DNA of 64,000 nucleotides from Tetraselmis striata (Eukaryota > Chlorophyta > Chlorodendrophyceae > Chlorodendrales > Chlorodendraceae): contig VCJN01000783.1 of assembly GCA_006384855.1 (NCBI GenBank), positions 1-64,000 on the forward strand, in the 5' to 3' direction. A program made the position numbers and the translations under genes. The notes under the pieces were generated by a model that worked only from the letters and a program-made list of their open reading frames with translations, was not told the DNA's origin and searched no databases. Shown in pieces: positions 11,094 to 22,014 of this stretch. The first letter of the stretch is position 1. Each line of letters starts with the position of its first letter.

Positions 11094-11890
11094 TATGAAT
11101 GAACGTGTCTTCGCACGACCATAGAGGCATTTATTATTGAGCCGGACACTGAGCCGCGCGGTGCGCGCTAATGTACCCCGGTCCTCGCTCTCCCTGCGCC
11201 CCTCGCGGGGCGCGTATAACCAAGCGTCCCTACTGCACATTAGCTAGGGCTTGCACGCCCAGCCGCGCGATGCAACGATATCGCGGTGCAACTATATGTC
11301 GTTTCAAATATTCAAAAATACCCAGCAATGACATTTGCCGCAGTCGCCGGGCGCGAGGTAGGAGTTCGAATCCAAAGAGCAGCATAAGGGATGCGCTCGC
11401 GCTGGTATTCCATTATTTTGAACGGCCGCCCTCTGCCCTCTGCCGCCTTCTTGTAGTGCTGCCACCACTCGGCGATAGTCCGCACCATGGCGCTGACCAT
11501 GCTACTTGCGACTACAGCTGGCATCAAGGGGTCGCATCAAGGACGCATCAGACGGTATAGGCGCACAACCAACGTGCCAAAGGGGCCGAATGGTGTGCAA
11601 AAGAATTGTTGACGATTCTTGTGTCAGGCACACCTTCGGCGAGCGTCACCCGGCGACATGTCGCGCGACCGTCGGGAGGAGAGCCAAACGAGGCTCCCCC
11701 GCCCGACGAGCCCCAAGAACTGAAGAACCGCCTTCGCCCGGCGAGCAGCATGAGGCTCACGCCCCGAAGCCCTCCCTTTTATGATCGGATGTTGCCTCAT
11801 GACCAATGGCTTTTGCGCATTTCTCGCAACGGCCGCGAGGCCCACTACGTTGTGCCGGCACACAAGACTCACACAAATCACCACCGCTAC
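11094..11890 (+). repeat. left inverted arm of the foldback element
   Basis: It matches 15600-16341 in reverse complement with scattered differences. It includes a tRNA B-box-like GAGTTCGAATCC at about 11350, whose counterpart on the right arm is GGATTTGAACTCC near 16057. Open frames in it (for example 11606-11896) mirror those in the right arm but show no domain. Confidence 0.65.
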
Positions 11891-12171
11891 AAATAAGACT
11901 TTGTCATTGTGGGTTTCAGATTCGTGAAGTGCTCTGACAATGCGGACGATATTATGCTCGGTTGGTGCGACTCGGCCAGGGGTTGTGACGAATCTCCAAA
12001 CCGGAGAGACTCACTGCTTCCCGGATGCGGAATAATGGTCCGGCCGCACCGTGGCGGAGGTCATCAAAGGGACGGGTGCGGTAGTATTTTATCACCCAAG
12101 GTCGTCCATACAAGTATGTCGTTGCTATCATCAACCGCGGACAATATGTCCCAACCGCACGCTGTTAGGAA

Positions 12172-13178
12172 CGATATATCGTGTCAACGATAATTCGTTA
12201 CGAGTGCAGTAGCTTTTTACTACCCAGCGCGATCGTTGATACGAGTATGTCACCAACTTGGACAGTAGTCGTCAGCACGCTATATCGGGTCAATGTGAAA
12301 TTGTTACAAGTGGTGAACGCCGGACATTATGTCCCGACATCAGTATTAGTAAGCGATATATCGTGTCAGCGTTAAATCGTTACATGCGCGATAGCATTTT
12401 ATCACCCGAGGTCGTGCATACATATGTTAGAATCAACCCCGGAGGCCCGGACAATATGTCCCGACTGCAAGTTGTTCGGAACGATATATCGTGTCAACGA
12501 TGAATCGTTACGAGTAAGTGCAATAGTTTTTTATCATCCATCACGATCGTTAATCGAGAATGTCACCAACGCGGACAATAGTCATCACGCTATATCGGGT
12601 CAACGTGACATCGTTACAAGTTGTGAACGGCGGACATTATCTTCCGATAGTGCCAGTAACGATATATCATGTCAACGATAATTCGGTACAAGTGATGTAG
12701 TATGTATCATCCACGGTCGTGCGTTCATTCAAGTTTGTCGTTGTTATCATCAACCCTGCACAATATATCCCGACCGCACAATGTTAGTCACGCTATATCG
12801 TGTCAACAATAAATCGTTACAAGTGCGGTAGCTTTCAGCACCCAAGATCGTTCATACGAGTATGTCACCAACCTGGACTGTAGTCACGCTAGATAGGGTC
12901 CACATGAAATCGATACAAATCGTGAATGCCGGACATGTTCTGACAGTATTTGTGACGACATATCGTGTCAAAGATAAATCGTTACATGTGCGGTAGTACT
13001 ATATTGTATCACCCACGGTCGTGCATACGAGTATGGCCGTGTTATCGTGCTATCATCAGCCACGGACAGTGCTAATAACGATGTATCGTATCAAAGATAT
13101 GTCGTTACAAGCGCGGTAGTTACCTATCACTGACCCACGTTCATACAAGTATCTCATCATCAACGCATGGGGATGCAA
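12172..13178 (+). repeat. higher-order satellite array inside the foldback element
   Basis: A CG(A/C)TATATCGTGTCAACG box recurs at 12172, 12278, 12354, 12482, 12588, 12660, 12791, 12887, 12956 and 13079. The steps of about 106, 74 and 128 bp repeat three times, so the higher-order period is about 309 bp (288 in the last). Other shared words are ATCGTTACAAGT, TATCACCCA and GGACAATATGTCCCGA. Confidence 0.7.
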
Positions 13179-13640
13179 GGTGTCGTCATGGCACATACAG
13201 TGTCACGATTTCGTCCGCCATTTTGGGAGATATAATGCATGACGCCGGTTTCACGTTGGCACGTGTGGTAATAATCACACGGTGTGTAATACCATGTATA
13301 TTGACAGCCGCGTACCCGGCTCCACACATTTTCTCCCAAAATAACGCGGCGGTTGCAAGGTGTCGTCATTGCACATACAGTGTTACGATTCGCACGCCAT
13401 TTTGGGAGATAATGCATGACGCCAGTTTCACATGGGCACATGTGATAATAATCACACGGTGTGCTATAATAATACAAATTGGCAGCCGTACTCGGCGTCA
13501 CACATTATCTACCAAAATGGCGTCGGGGTTATTGCAAGGTGTCGTCATTGCACATATAGTGTTGCCATTCCCTCGCCATTTTGGGAGATAATAATGGATA
13601 TGCCAAATATTTCGCGTGGCCACATTTTGTAATCAGCGCA
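13175..13640 (+). repeat. 180-bp tandem repeat, about 2.5 copies
   Basis: GCAAGGTGTCGTCAT occurs at 13175, 13355 and 13534, each followed by GCACATA, GCCATTTTGGGAGAT, ATGACGCC and TAATAATCACACGG. Each unit also holds the inverted partner TCTCCCAAAAT or a close variant, so a hairpin is possible. Confidence 0.7.
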
Positions 13641-14826
13641 ATGGCGCATTTTGCATAATGTCGCACAAATCTGAGATACGCCGCCCATCTTGAGTATGTC
13701 ACTCCAACGTATACTCCCCTAGAGCCGGTTCATCACCCCCGCCCACACCCCCCACCCATCAATTCGGTCCGTCAAACTCCCCTTCTGCGCCGCATGCACG
13801 CGACACCCCGCCGCGCGCGGCGCATCGCGATAACTACATGGTTTCGGAGCCAGAGCGCAAGACTTATATGACCTGTGAGAACGACGTATTCGTTGGCACG
13901 ATTATTCGTTGCAGTATTCTTTCGACGTAATAAACACCATCTATCATCGGCGCAATGGCATATCGTCGCAACACAATCTTAGCAACGATTTGTGGTGTCA
14001 ACACTAATTTGTTACATGTGAGGTAGTTGTTTTCTTGTCACCTTAGGCGGGTCTATGAAGACTTCCGTAGTGTTTTCATCAACATCATCTACCCCGGATT
14101 GAAAGCGGGATGCCCCGAGCGTACCATAGTGATAGTCCAGCACATCGTGCGCATGGGTGAAAACAATCTGGAGCCCTGTGTTAGCGGTTTGCAAAGGATA
14201 AATACGAGTAATCGTGAACACGATTAGACGTGTTTGCGCAGGTACGGCAGCATGTGACCGAGAAGGCAGCGGGCAACGAGCAACGGGGAGCGGAGGCGAG
14301 CTGCGGGCAGAATTACATGTGTTGCATCTCCGGGTTGATATCAACAATGCCACTCTACATCCTACCCTAACCCGACTGCCCTGGACGATTTCCCACCGTT
14401 GTTACTGCATTGCACTCATGCACATGTCAACGCCATATGACTCGTGTTAGACTCATCCGCTTCAGATTCCGGCTCAATACCAGCGACCTTACACGAGTAT
14501 TCGCTGCAACGATAAAACGTGATTACAATTCGACACAATATAAGCAGAGTAAGTGTAAATAAGTGTTTGCAGCTTTGATGCTCTTACTTCCGCGCTGACA
14601 CGAGGCATGCCGTCTCGTACCCCCCCCCCTTCCCCAACCATCACCTAACGCACCACTCTACGACACGTCAGATCGTTGCAAAGCTAGTAGGTGGGTACTA
14701 AATCACAATTAGTAAACCAGTAAAATCAGACTTAGTAAAATCAGAATATAATGCCGGTGTCAATTGCTACGGTGCGGGCGTCTATGCCCATATGTGTCTC
14801 TTTTGTTCACATCCGTAGTACTCCCC

Positions 14827-14862
<36 letters not shown>

Positions 14863-15019
14863 TCGGCATGCTTCTCCTCCTCCTCTTCCTCTCTTCCTCC
14901 TCCGCCTCCTCTGCCGCAAACGCCGCGTCTTCCTCCTCATGCCTCCTCCTCCTCCTCCGCCTCCGCCCCCCCCCCCCCCGCGCCGCCGATGCCTCCATCA
15001 CTCTGTACAACAACCCACT
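13641..15019. other. core of the foldback element, no gene
   Basis: Mixed unique-looking sequence. A poly(C) run (14829-14862) and CCT/CTC-rich low-complexity DNA follow to about 14990. The Pro/Ser-rich open frames there are products of this simple sequence. Confidence 0.55.
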
Positions 15020-15600
15020 TGTAGCGATTTTACGTTGACACAATATATCGTAACACTGTTGTGCGCTAGGGACCCACTGTGCGGCGTTGATGATGGAATG
15101 CTTGTATGAACGCGGTGATAAGAAACTACCGCACTTTTAACGACATATCGTTGATACGATATATCGCTACTAACACTGTCCGGGGTTGATGATAGCACGA
15201 TAACACAGCCATCCTCGTATGAACGATCGTGGGTGATAAAATACTACCGCACAATACTATTAGGACATGTCCGGCGTTTACGACTTGTAACGATTCCACG
15301 TTGACCGTACACAGCGTGACTACAGTCCCGCCGGATTGGTGACACACTACTCGTATGAACGATCGGAGGTGCTAAAAGCTACCGCACTTGTAACCGTTGA
15401 TACGATATAGCGTGACTAACATTGTGCGGTCGGGACACATTGTGCGGGGTTGATGATAACGACATACTTGTAAGAAGGACCGTGCGGAATCGGACATACT
15501 ACGTCACTTGTAACGATTTATCGTTGACACAGTATATCGTTACTAATACTGTCAGAACACAACATGTTCGGCGTTTACGACTTGACTGTAATGGTGTCAC
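15020..15600 (-). repeat. inverted counterpart of the satellite array
   Basis: On the minus strand this stretch carries the same words as 12172-13178: ATATCGTGTCAACG variants near 15050, 15160 and 15400, ATCATCAACCCCG, and GTGCGGTAG. This makes the foldback symmetrical beyond its arms. Confidence 0.6.
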
Positions 15601-16341
15601 GGCCATCGGAAGAGGCGCATAAAAGCCGCCGGTCATGAGGCAGCATCCGATCCCATAAGGGAGGGCTTCGGGGCGTGAGCCTCATGCCGCTCGCCGGGCG
15701 AGGGAGGTTCTTGGGGCTCGTCGGGCGGGGGAGCCTCGTTTGGCTCTACTCCTCCCGATGGTGGCGCGACATGTCGCCGGGTGACGCTCGCCGAGGGCGT
15801 GCGTGACACAAGATTCGCCAACAACATCTTATGCACATCATTCGACCCCTTTGGCACCTTGGTTAATATGCGCCTACACCATCTGATGCGTCCTTGATGC
15901 GACCCCTTGGTGCCCGTTGTAGTCGCTGGTAGCATGGTGCGGACTATTGCTGATTGGTGGTAGCACTACAAGAAGGCGGCCGAGGGCAGAGGGCGGCCGT
16001 TCAAATAATTGACTCATTGAGTATCAGCGCGAGCGCATCCTTATATGTTGCTCTTTGGATTTGAACTCCTACCTCGCGCCCGGCGATTGCGCAAATGTCA
16101 CTGTTGGGTATTTGAATATTTGAAACGAGCGATATGTCGTTGCACCGCGATATCGTTGCACCGCGCGGCTGGGCGTGTAAGCCCTAGCAGCGCGGGTAGG
16201 ATGCTAGGTTATACGCTAGGTTAAAACCTAGGGCGCAGGGAGAGCGAGGACCAGGGTACATCAACGCACGCCGCGCGGTTCAGTGTCCGGCTCAGTAATA
16301 AATGCTTATGTGGTCGTGAGAAGACACGTTTATTATTCATA
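15600..16341 (-). repeat. right inverted arm of the foldback element
   Basis: Reverse-complement match of 11094-11890, from GGTCATGAGGCAGCATCCGAT near 15636 out to ATTATTCATA at the outer end. Confidence 0.65.
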
Positions 16342-16484
16342 TATAGTCCCCCTCGAAAGTCTTGACCTGTACGTATCTGTCCATATCGCCCCGTCAGCAC
16401 CGGCGGGGCCGACCGCCGAGTGGTACAATGGCGCATTTGTATATGATATGAATAACTTACAATATTCATTAATGGCTTGAGATG

Positions 16485-16600
16485 TGATAGGTGGCGGAGG
16501 GGGGGCCTGCCTATTACGCTCATGATTCCGGTCTGCGCAGGTTCGAACCCTGCGGGGCCCCTCGGTGGAAATATAACCGAGGGGGGTAGGGGGGCCCGAT
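16485..16600 (+). repeat. tRNA-related SINE-like fragment
   Basis: A possible A box TGGCGGAGGGGG lies at about 16492. A perfect B box GGTTCGAACCC, with the full T-arm stem GCAGG/CCTGC, lies at 16537-16553. CTCATGATT upstream resembles a Met-tRNA anticodon arm. The 5' sequence cannot pair with the 3' acceptor strand, so it is not a functional tRNA. A small hairpin (CCTCGGT...ACCGAGG) follows. A degenerate tRNA or a SINE head are both possible. Confidence 0.35.
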
Positions 16601-16620
16601 GCAAATATTTTTAGGTTCTC

Positions 16621-17625
16621 CTACAAACCCTGATACATTGGCTTACTGCGCGACCCGCATCCCGATCAAAAGGCGATGTACTCGCCCCGCGCGGGGGGAT
16701 TCTCCCCGCTAAGGGGCCCACTAGGCGCAGCCCAATAACAGCAAAATATGGGAGCGTATTGACGGCCAACCCTACCACATACCCTGGACGATTCCCTAGC
16801 AGGTGACCATATGGATCCACCCGCTGACTCGGGGTTTGCACCTCTGCGCAGTATGGGTTGAAGCCCGGCTCTACCAAGGGCGCATTGAATGCGGACATCA
16901 GCTGTAGGTGGGCTGGCTTTTGAGCAAGCCTTTATCGCAGTATCGGCCGGTTTGCGGGAACTGCTCACTAACTTGCTTGCATGCCGACAGTGGGGAGAGC
17001 GCGCCTTTGTGAATGTGCTCTACGATGGTAGATAGAGCGACCTCTTGGCGTGCATCCGTACAGATAGAACGCATATACGTGCGATATAAAAATTCGTGCC
17101 CTTGTGACATTGGGTTATCAAATTCATTACTAACCCTGAACAGTAATGACACGCACACGTATGGCATTTACAACGAGAGCCCAACAAACGCCACTTAGGG
17201 CTCCCCCCACGCATGATGTCGTGTTCGCGTATGATACATGGAAGGGCGCGGCCGGAAACGAAGGTGAGGGCTCATAATGGGCCAATGTACAATTGATGCT
17301 TGACAAGTGAAGGGGGGCAAGACTTTTGTGGGCAGCTGTACTCCAATGCTTCGCACAGCACGCAGGAGGTGGGCGGCGGGGCGCGCGCGCGCTCCGCTGT
17401 CATCATCAGCAGCGAACCGCCTAGTCGCTAACGAGTAATCCTCATAGGTACGGGTAAAAGCTGTATTTTAAAATTTTACCAGATATCAGATTAATCACAA
17501 CAGATCCACAGATTAAATGTTTGGAATACGCAAGTAGGTCTTAATATCGAATTCGTCCGTACTCTCAGTCTCTCTCTCGTAAAGATTACGGTACCGCCGC
17601 GTCGTCATCAGCAGCCGACGCGTAT
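16621..17625. other. spacer without a supported gene
   Basis: Short open frames only. Contains a GC dinucleotide run near 17386 and TAGTCGCT at 17422. Confidence 0.5.
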
Positions 17626-17653
17626 TACTAATTTACTACGTAGTAAATTAGTA
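17626..17653. repeat. 28-bp perfect palindrome
   Basis: The halves TACTAATTTACTAC and GTAGTAAATTAGTA are exact reverse complements with no spacer. A second pair, GGGGTAA at about 17660 and TTACCCC at about 17692, forms an adjacent stem. Confidence 0.9.
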
Positions 17654-17704
17654 CTACCAGGGGTAATAGTAGTACGATAGTACGCGTACGGTTACCCCTG
17701 CTAC

Positions 17705-17936
17705 TGTGAGGATATATCATATACCCTCACTAACCCTAGATTACCATAACCATGTTAAGACGCGTAGCGAGCGCCCGATGTCGGGCTGCGACCGCGCCTT
17801 GTCGGCCGCACTGCGCCCGCTGATATATCAGCACGGCGCCACGCCGACTGTAATCATGATACTCTCACCCTCACAACCTCGGAGTAGCACAAAACTCGCC
17901 ACCATATATAAGCGCATTCCCTCACATTTGGTGCTT
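17705..17936 (+). repeat. 5' LTR
   Basis: 232 bp, bounded by TG...CA inside the inverted words TGTGAGG and CCTCACA. Confidence 0.8.
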
Positions 17937-18419
17937 CTACCTACTCGATCGCTCCCTCGCGAGCTCAACGATCATATTATACACACCGTGTGTTCTGAGA
18001 CTGCGGGTGCCAGAGATTACCCCGCCACAGGTGTACTTTCATGTCTCAAAGCTGAGACTCTGGGATACTATATCTGCGCAAACATACATTCATGATGCCT
18101 TGATTGGCAGGCAGACGCGCAGAACTGATGACCCAATCATTGCGGACATCACTGAATGTAAATTGGCACTATACCCGAGACTATATGCAAAGGGCAAAGC
18201 CTTGCTGTTCAAAGTAAAGTTCCATAACTTTCCGGCAATCGGAGATGACTGGATGCCCTATGAAACGATGCGGTATTCACCGCTGATGCAGCATTATATG
18301 CTGTCGGAACGATACAAACATATCTCGACCTCACCAGCATACATTGCTGCTAAGGCGAGCCACCCGCAAAGGTTTCCACCGTGAATCTGCTGGCTCAGAT
18401 TCATCAGAGCGGGGTGGAA

Positions 18420-18636
18420 TGTGAGGATATATCATATACCCTCACTAACCCTAGATTACCATAACCATGTTAAGACGCGTAGCGCGCGCCCGATGTCGGG
18501 CTGCACCCGCGCCCTTTCGGCCGCACTGCGCCCGCTGATATATCAGCACGGCGCCACGCCGACTGTAATCATAATACTCTCACCCTCACAACCTCGGAGT
18601 AGCACAGACTCGCCACCATAAGCGCATTCCCTCACA
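18420..18636 (+). repeat. 3' LTR
   Basis: 217 bp copy of the 5' LTR, followed directly by the second GCTAC. Confidence 0.8.
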
Positions 18637-19408
18637 GCTACTCCGTCGACCACGACTACAGGTACCGGTACTGGTGTGAATTACAAAAAAGGCAGCATTT
18701 ATATTATTTTAAATCCACCGGTACTGCCAAAGGTAGTACAAAAAATGCAAGTACCTGTACTGGCACTGTACCCTGCAGCGACTACACAGGATAGCGAATA
18801 ATTGTACTCACCGCCGCCGCGGCGCGTGCGGCGCCAATAAATTACTTGCTTGACCGCCGCCGCGACAGCGCGTGCAATCGTCGCGCATGGCATTTACGAT
18901 TATATCCTGCTGAACTCGACCCGGGATAAACTCCATGCGATAGTGGTACGTTACGCTGAGGCGGTTGACGTCAGGGCTTTCTGGTCTGCTGCTCATCCGT
19001 GCCGCTTCGCCGACCCCCCTCGCCCATCGTTCACACCGACTGGCGCACCGAGAACAACAAGTGCAAGGGAGGGCGTCGAACAAGGTCCAGCTGCACCCCC
19101 ACCGAACACGCGACGTAGCTTACACATCAGGATCCTAACATAAGCACCTTCGTTGGGCCGCTCGCCGGGCACGTGTACCGGACACGACACAGTTGCGCGA
19201 GTAGCTTGCCTTCGTGGGGGACAGCAGTCGACGCATTGCGCTCGTCAGGGACGAGTGCCTCCAGGCCCCGATACCAAGCTCGCCACAGGGACTGTGGCTG
19301 GAAAACTCTCGGTGCGTGACAGCCAAACGCTACGGTGATATTGGAGCTCGGTTCCCTCGAGTTAACCACAGGGTGGGCAGCTTCGCGTAGGGCGAGGACG
19401 TCGGCAGC
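18637..19408. other. spacer upstream of the small membrane protein
   Basis: Contains TACCGGTAC-type words near 18661-18770 and no convincing exon. An ATG-started frame at 18850-19143 lacks recognisable features. Confidence 0.45.
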
Positions 19409-19867
19409 ATGGCGTGCTACTTTGGTTGCGACACGAAGGCGAACAAGATAGCGTACATAGTCTACTTTGTGCTGGTCCTCCTGGGGCTTGGCCTCATCAT
19501 TGGATTCACGGACGAGTATGTGGAGTGCGTGGAGGAGGCGCAGGACTGCGGCGTGGCGCGCGGTCTGCCCGATATGGGCGTCCGCTACTTCCAGTCCTAC
19601 CCCGTCGACCACCGCGTGACGTCCGACCCGAACGCCGTCTGTCACGAGTGGTATGGCGCCGGCAACAGCAGCACGGCGACTAACGCAGCTGCAGACTGTG
19701 TGTTCTGTGCGAACAAGACAGGACTGTGCATGGCGCCGTATGGCATCTCGTACGGCGTCATGCTCATTGCTGGGCTTGCGCTCTTCGCCCTCTCTCTCTT
19801 GCCTTGCCTCTTCTGCTGCTGCTGCGCGCCTGTACCCAGGGATGCACAGCCTGCCAAGACCGTATGA
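19409..19867 (+). CDS. small two-span membrane protein, function unknown
   Basis: A single-exon open frame of 152 residues starts MACYFGCDTK. It has two strongly hydrophobic segments, about residues 14-33 (YIVYFVLVLLGLGLIIGF) and 114-134 (VMLIAGLALFALSLLPCLF). The second is followed at once by a cysteine cluster CCCC, a likely palmitoylation or membrane-edge site. The roughly 80-residue loop has six or more cysteines and NSS and NKT glycosylation sequons, so it is probably extracytoplasmic and disulphide-bonded. I do not recognise the family. Coding bias is clear compared with flanking DNA. The longer minus-strand frame over the same bases (19127-19888) looks like its shadow. Confidence 0.65.
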   Translation: MACYFGCDTKANKIAYIVYFVLVLLGLGLIIGFTDEYVECVEEAQDCGVARGLPDMGVRYFQSYPVDHRVTSDPNAVCHEWYGAGNSSTATNAAADCVFCANKTGLCMAPYGISYGVMLIAGLALFALSLLPCLFCCCCAPVPRDAQPAKTV

Positions 19868-20779
19868 GCTCTTAGACGATGAGCACACCAGCTACTTTGT
19901 GAATGTGCAGGCATTGTGGTCCTACTTGCACCCTGGCATTTGCTAGCTATAAACCGTGAGAGTAACAGCGCGACGAGTCATATCATCGTGGATAGCGCGT
20001 GGAATCCCAGCAGATGTTATGCTGATAGACTGGGTCATCAGCCCTGGCTCTGCTTGCCAGCTCACACTGTTTCACAGTCGGAAGTCTGCAATGCCAGCGG
20101 ATGTCCAGAAGCTTCCCTTTCATGTAATATTCTATATATGTGCACACGGTGAATTCTTGTTCTCTGGAGTGATAGGCTTGTTTTGCAGCATGGTAGTTTG
20201 CTTTCTACATATAAGAGCGGCGCTCGTGGAGGCAATATAGCCGCTACACTGCTTCAATCAACTCGTCACTTACTACGGCAAACATACATCGCACCAGATA
20301 CTGCTCACATTGCGTCTAGCGAGTTGCCGTTTTCCAATCACGCACCAACACAAACGCACCATTCTTGCCGTGTTATGTTCACTCATTTCGCTCCTCTGCT
20401 ATGTGCGCTGCTTTAGTATACGACTGAGCACTGCCATACATACCAGTATCTTATGATATTTGCGGGTAGCAGACCCTGATGTTGTTTGCGTTGTATTACA
20501 GTGGTGGCGAGGTTCGACGTATTGATGGGTCCACTCTCGCCACGTGCAACGATACTAGATCAGAGCGCGCTGCGCGCTGATGGCGACGGCGACCAGCGCG
20601 ACGAGCAGTAAAGAGTGGCTTCGTCGACAACATACTCTGAAACCATCAGCGAAGTATGGATCCTTAGTCGCTATAGTGGCTCATCCTTATCGTCAGCGCC
20701 CATCACCAGCAGCGAGCAGCAGTAGCAGCATGGGCACGAATTAAAGCGATAATAATTCTGCCGTATCAATTACGAGGCG
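19868..20779. other. spacer, nothing supported
   Basis: Short open frames only. TAGTCGCT occurs at 20665. Confidence 0.5.
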
Positions 20780-21232
20780 AGTCTGCCGGTCTGTGTCGCC
20801 GACTTTCGGAATGGTTTCGTATTGATTATTTCATAGATCGAAAATGTATCTATTACAGAATCCGTCATAATTCCGCGCAGGCTAAATAACCGTCGCGCTT
20901 ACCTGCTAACTACCTGTACCTGTACCGGAACGGGTACCGGTCGGCCGGCCGCCTGGCCGCCGCCGGTCGGGCCGGTCGTCGCCGTCCGTCGGGTCTACTG
21001 GGCGGGCATGGCGCGAAGGACCGGACCCGGACCCGGACGCCGAACGCCGTTGTTCGTCCGTCGCCGGACGCCGGACGACCGTCGCCCGTCCGCCTCGCCG
21101 CCCGTCCGTCGACGGACGCCGGGCCCTGGGTCGGCGGGTCGGTGGACGCGGGGCTGTACAATGTAGCAACTACTATGACGTTTGATCCTTGCGGCCCTAC
21201 CTGTGGATTCCACACTTATGCAACGGGTCTTC
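20780..21232 (-). repeat. dispersed repeat, right copy (inverted)
   Basis: Reverse-complement relative of 6046-6605, sharing the GTCCGTCGACGGAC palindrome, the GGAATCCACAG end and the TTATGACGGA segment. A GGCCGGCCGC-rich block replaces part of the centre. Confidence 0.65.
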
Positions 21233-21258
21233 TTGTCCAGGTATAGGACAACTCGCGA

Positions 21259-21324
21259 CCTTTCATAGTTGATGTTAGTTCTGTTTGTAGTGCGCTTTTG
21301 TGAAAGCCCTTATGTAATTATAAT
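21259..21324 (+). repeat. solo LINE 3' tail
   Basis: 66 bp matching the 3' end of the LINE at 45942-46007 in opposite orientation with few differences, including GTTTGTAGTGCGCTTTTGTG and AAAGCCC. It is probably a severely 5'-truncated LINE insertion. Confidence 0.55.
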
Positions 21325-22014
21325 AGGACAACGCGCGAGCAATGAACCAAACTCTACTAGCGCTACCACTACGGTAATAGCTACCACTTTACTTTACTTT
21401 ACAGTACCACTCCGCACCGCGCGCGTGGTGGTGGTGCAGCTTGGGATATATCGATATACCCACTAAAGGTCCTATTGTGTACGTTTGTGTATATTTTCAG
21501 CAGTCAAAATAAAAGTCTATGATTGTTTGTTATTAATAGCAGGTGTAATTTTGATTTATTATGGATTGCGTCGTTTCGCTTCACAATAGTCAGTAAACTC
21601 GCGGATAATCTACGACGTTGCAACGACGATGGGGAATTTCATGATACCTGGCCCGTTGAGCCGCCCGCGGGAGGCCGTTGTGCGAGCGACGGGCAAAGAG
21701 TGTAATTAAGCGTGACAGGGCGGATGGGCGCGCCAGAAAGGGGGAGTATATGTAGAATCTTGGTGTAGAAGGAGAGAATGAAGCCGGAGGGTTAACTCAG
21801 CATGCGAGGGTAGAGGAAGGACGACGCCCCGGACGGGTGGGTAAGTGGTGAGGGAGTCCCGCTCACGCCGACGACTCCAATGCAACGTTGCTTGCCTGGA
21901 AGGCACGCCTAGAGGCGTGTCCTCGAAACGCAACTGCCTGGGGCGCTGGCATATGGCGGAGCACACCATGATTCGGCCATGTCGGCCGTCGAGGCCTCGG
22001 CCTTCGCCTTGCCC
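21325..22014. other. spacer, nothing supported
   Basis: No motif-bearing open frame. The CCTCCGGCTTC-type GC stretches near 21780-22000 may belong to the fossil that follows. Confidence 0.4.

Larger units (their letters stand above)
11094..16341. mobile_element. 5.2-kb foldback element with very long inverted arms
   Basis: The two ends are inverted copies. The left begins TATGAAT, AACGTGTCTTC, CACGACCAT and reaches GAGCCGGACACTGA. The right end, read on the minus strand, gives TATGAATAAT, AACGTGTCTTC, CACGACCACA and GAGCCGGACACTGA. The matched arms run about 700-800 bp (to about 11890 and from about 15600), through a shared ATGTCGC and CTCCCGATGGT or GTCGGGAGGA region. Inside the arms lie satellite-like arrays in opposite orientation (12172-13178 and 15020-15600), so symmetry extends further. 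The core has no transposase. This is the structure of a foldback or long-TIR non-autonomous transposon, and the family is not identified. Confidence 0.65.
17705..18636 (+). mobile_element. small LTR retrotransposon, broken (Ty3/Gypsy-like)
   Basis: Two direct LTRs, 17705-17936 and 18420-18636, begin TGTGAGG and end CCTCACA and are highly similar to each other. The 5-bp sequence GCTAC flanks both outer ends, a target-site duplication. A purine-rich tract (GAGCGGGGTGGAA) precedes the 3' LTR. The short internal part has one open frame (18007-18384) whose WMPYETMRYSPL segment resembles an integrase-end chromodomain; this suggests a chromovirus relative. The element is a fossil and is broken. LTR similarity and a clean target duplication argue for a fairly recent insertion. 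Confidence 0.7.

Noticed and set aside
14751-15038. Pro/Ser-rich open frames on both strands
   Set aside because: They are translations of poly(C) and CCT-rich simple sequence.
16485-16561. Functional tRNA gene
   Set aside because: The T-arm is perfect, but the 5' and 3' acceptor strands cannot pair and the D-arm is poor.
19127-19888. 253-codon minus-strand frame over the small membrane protein
   Set aside because: It is antisense to a frame with two clear membrane segments and codon bias; its own product is low in recognisable structure.
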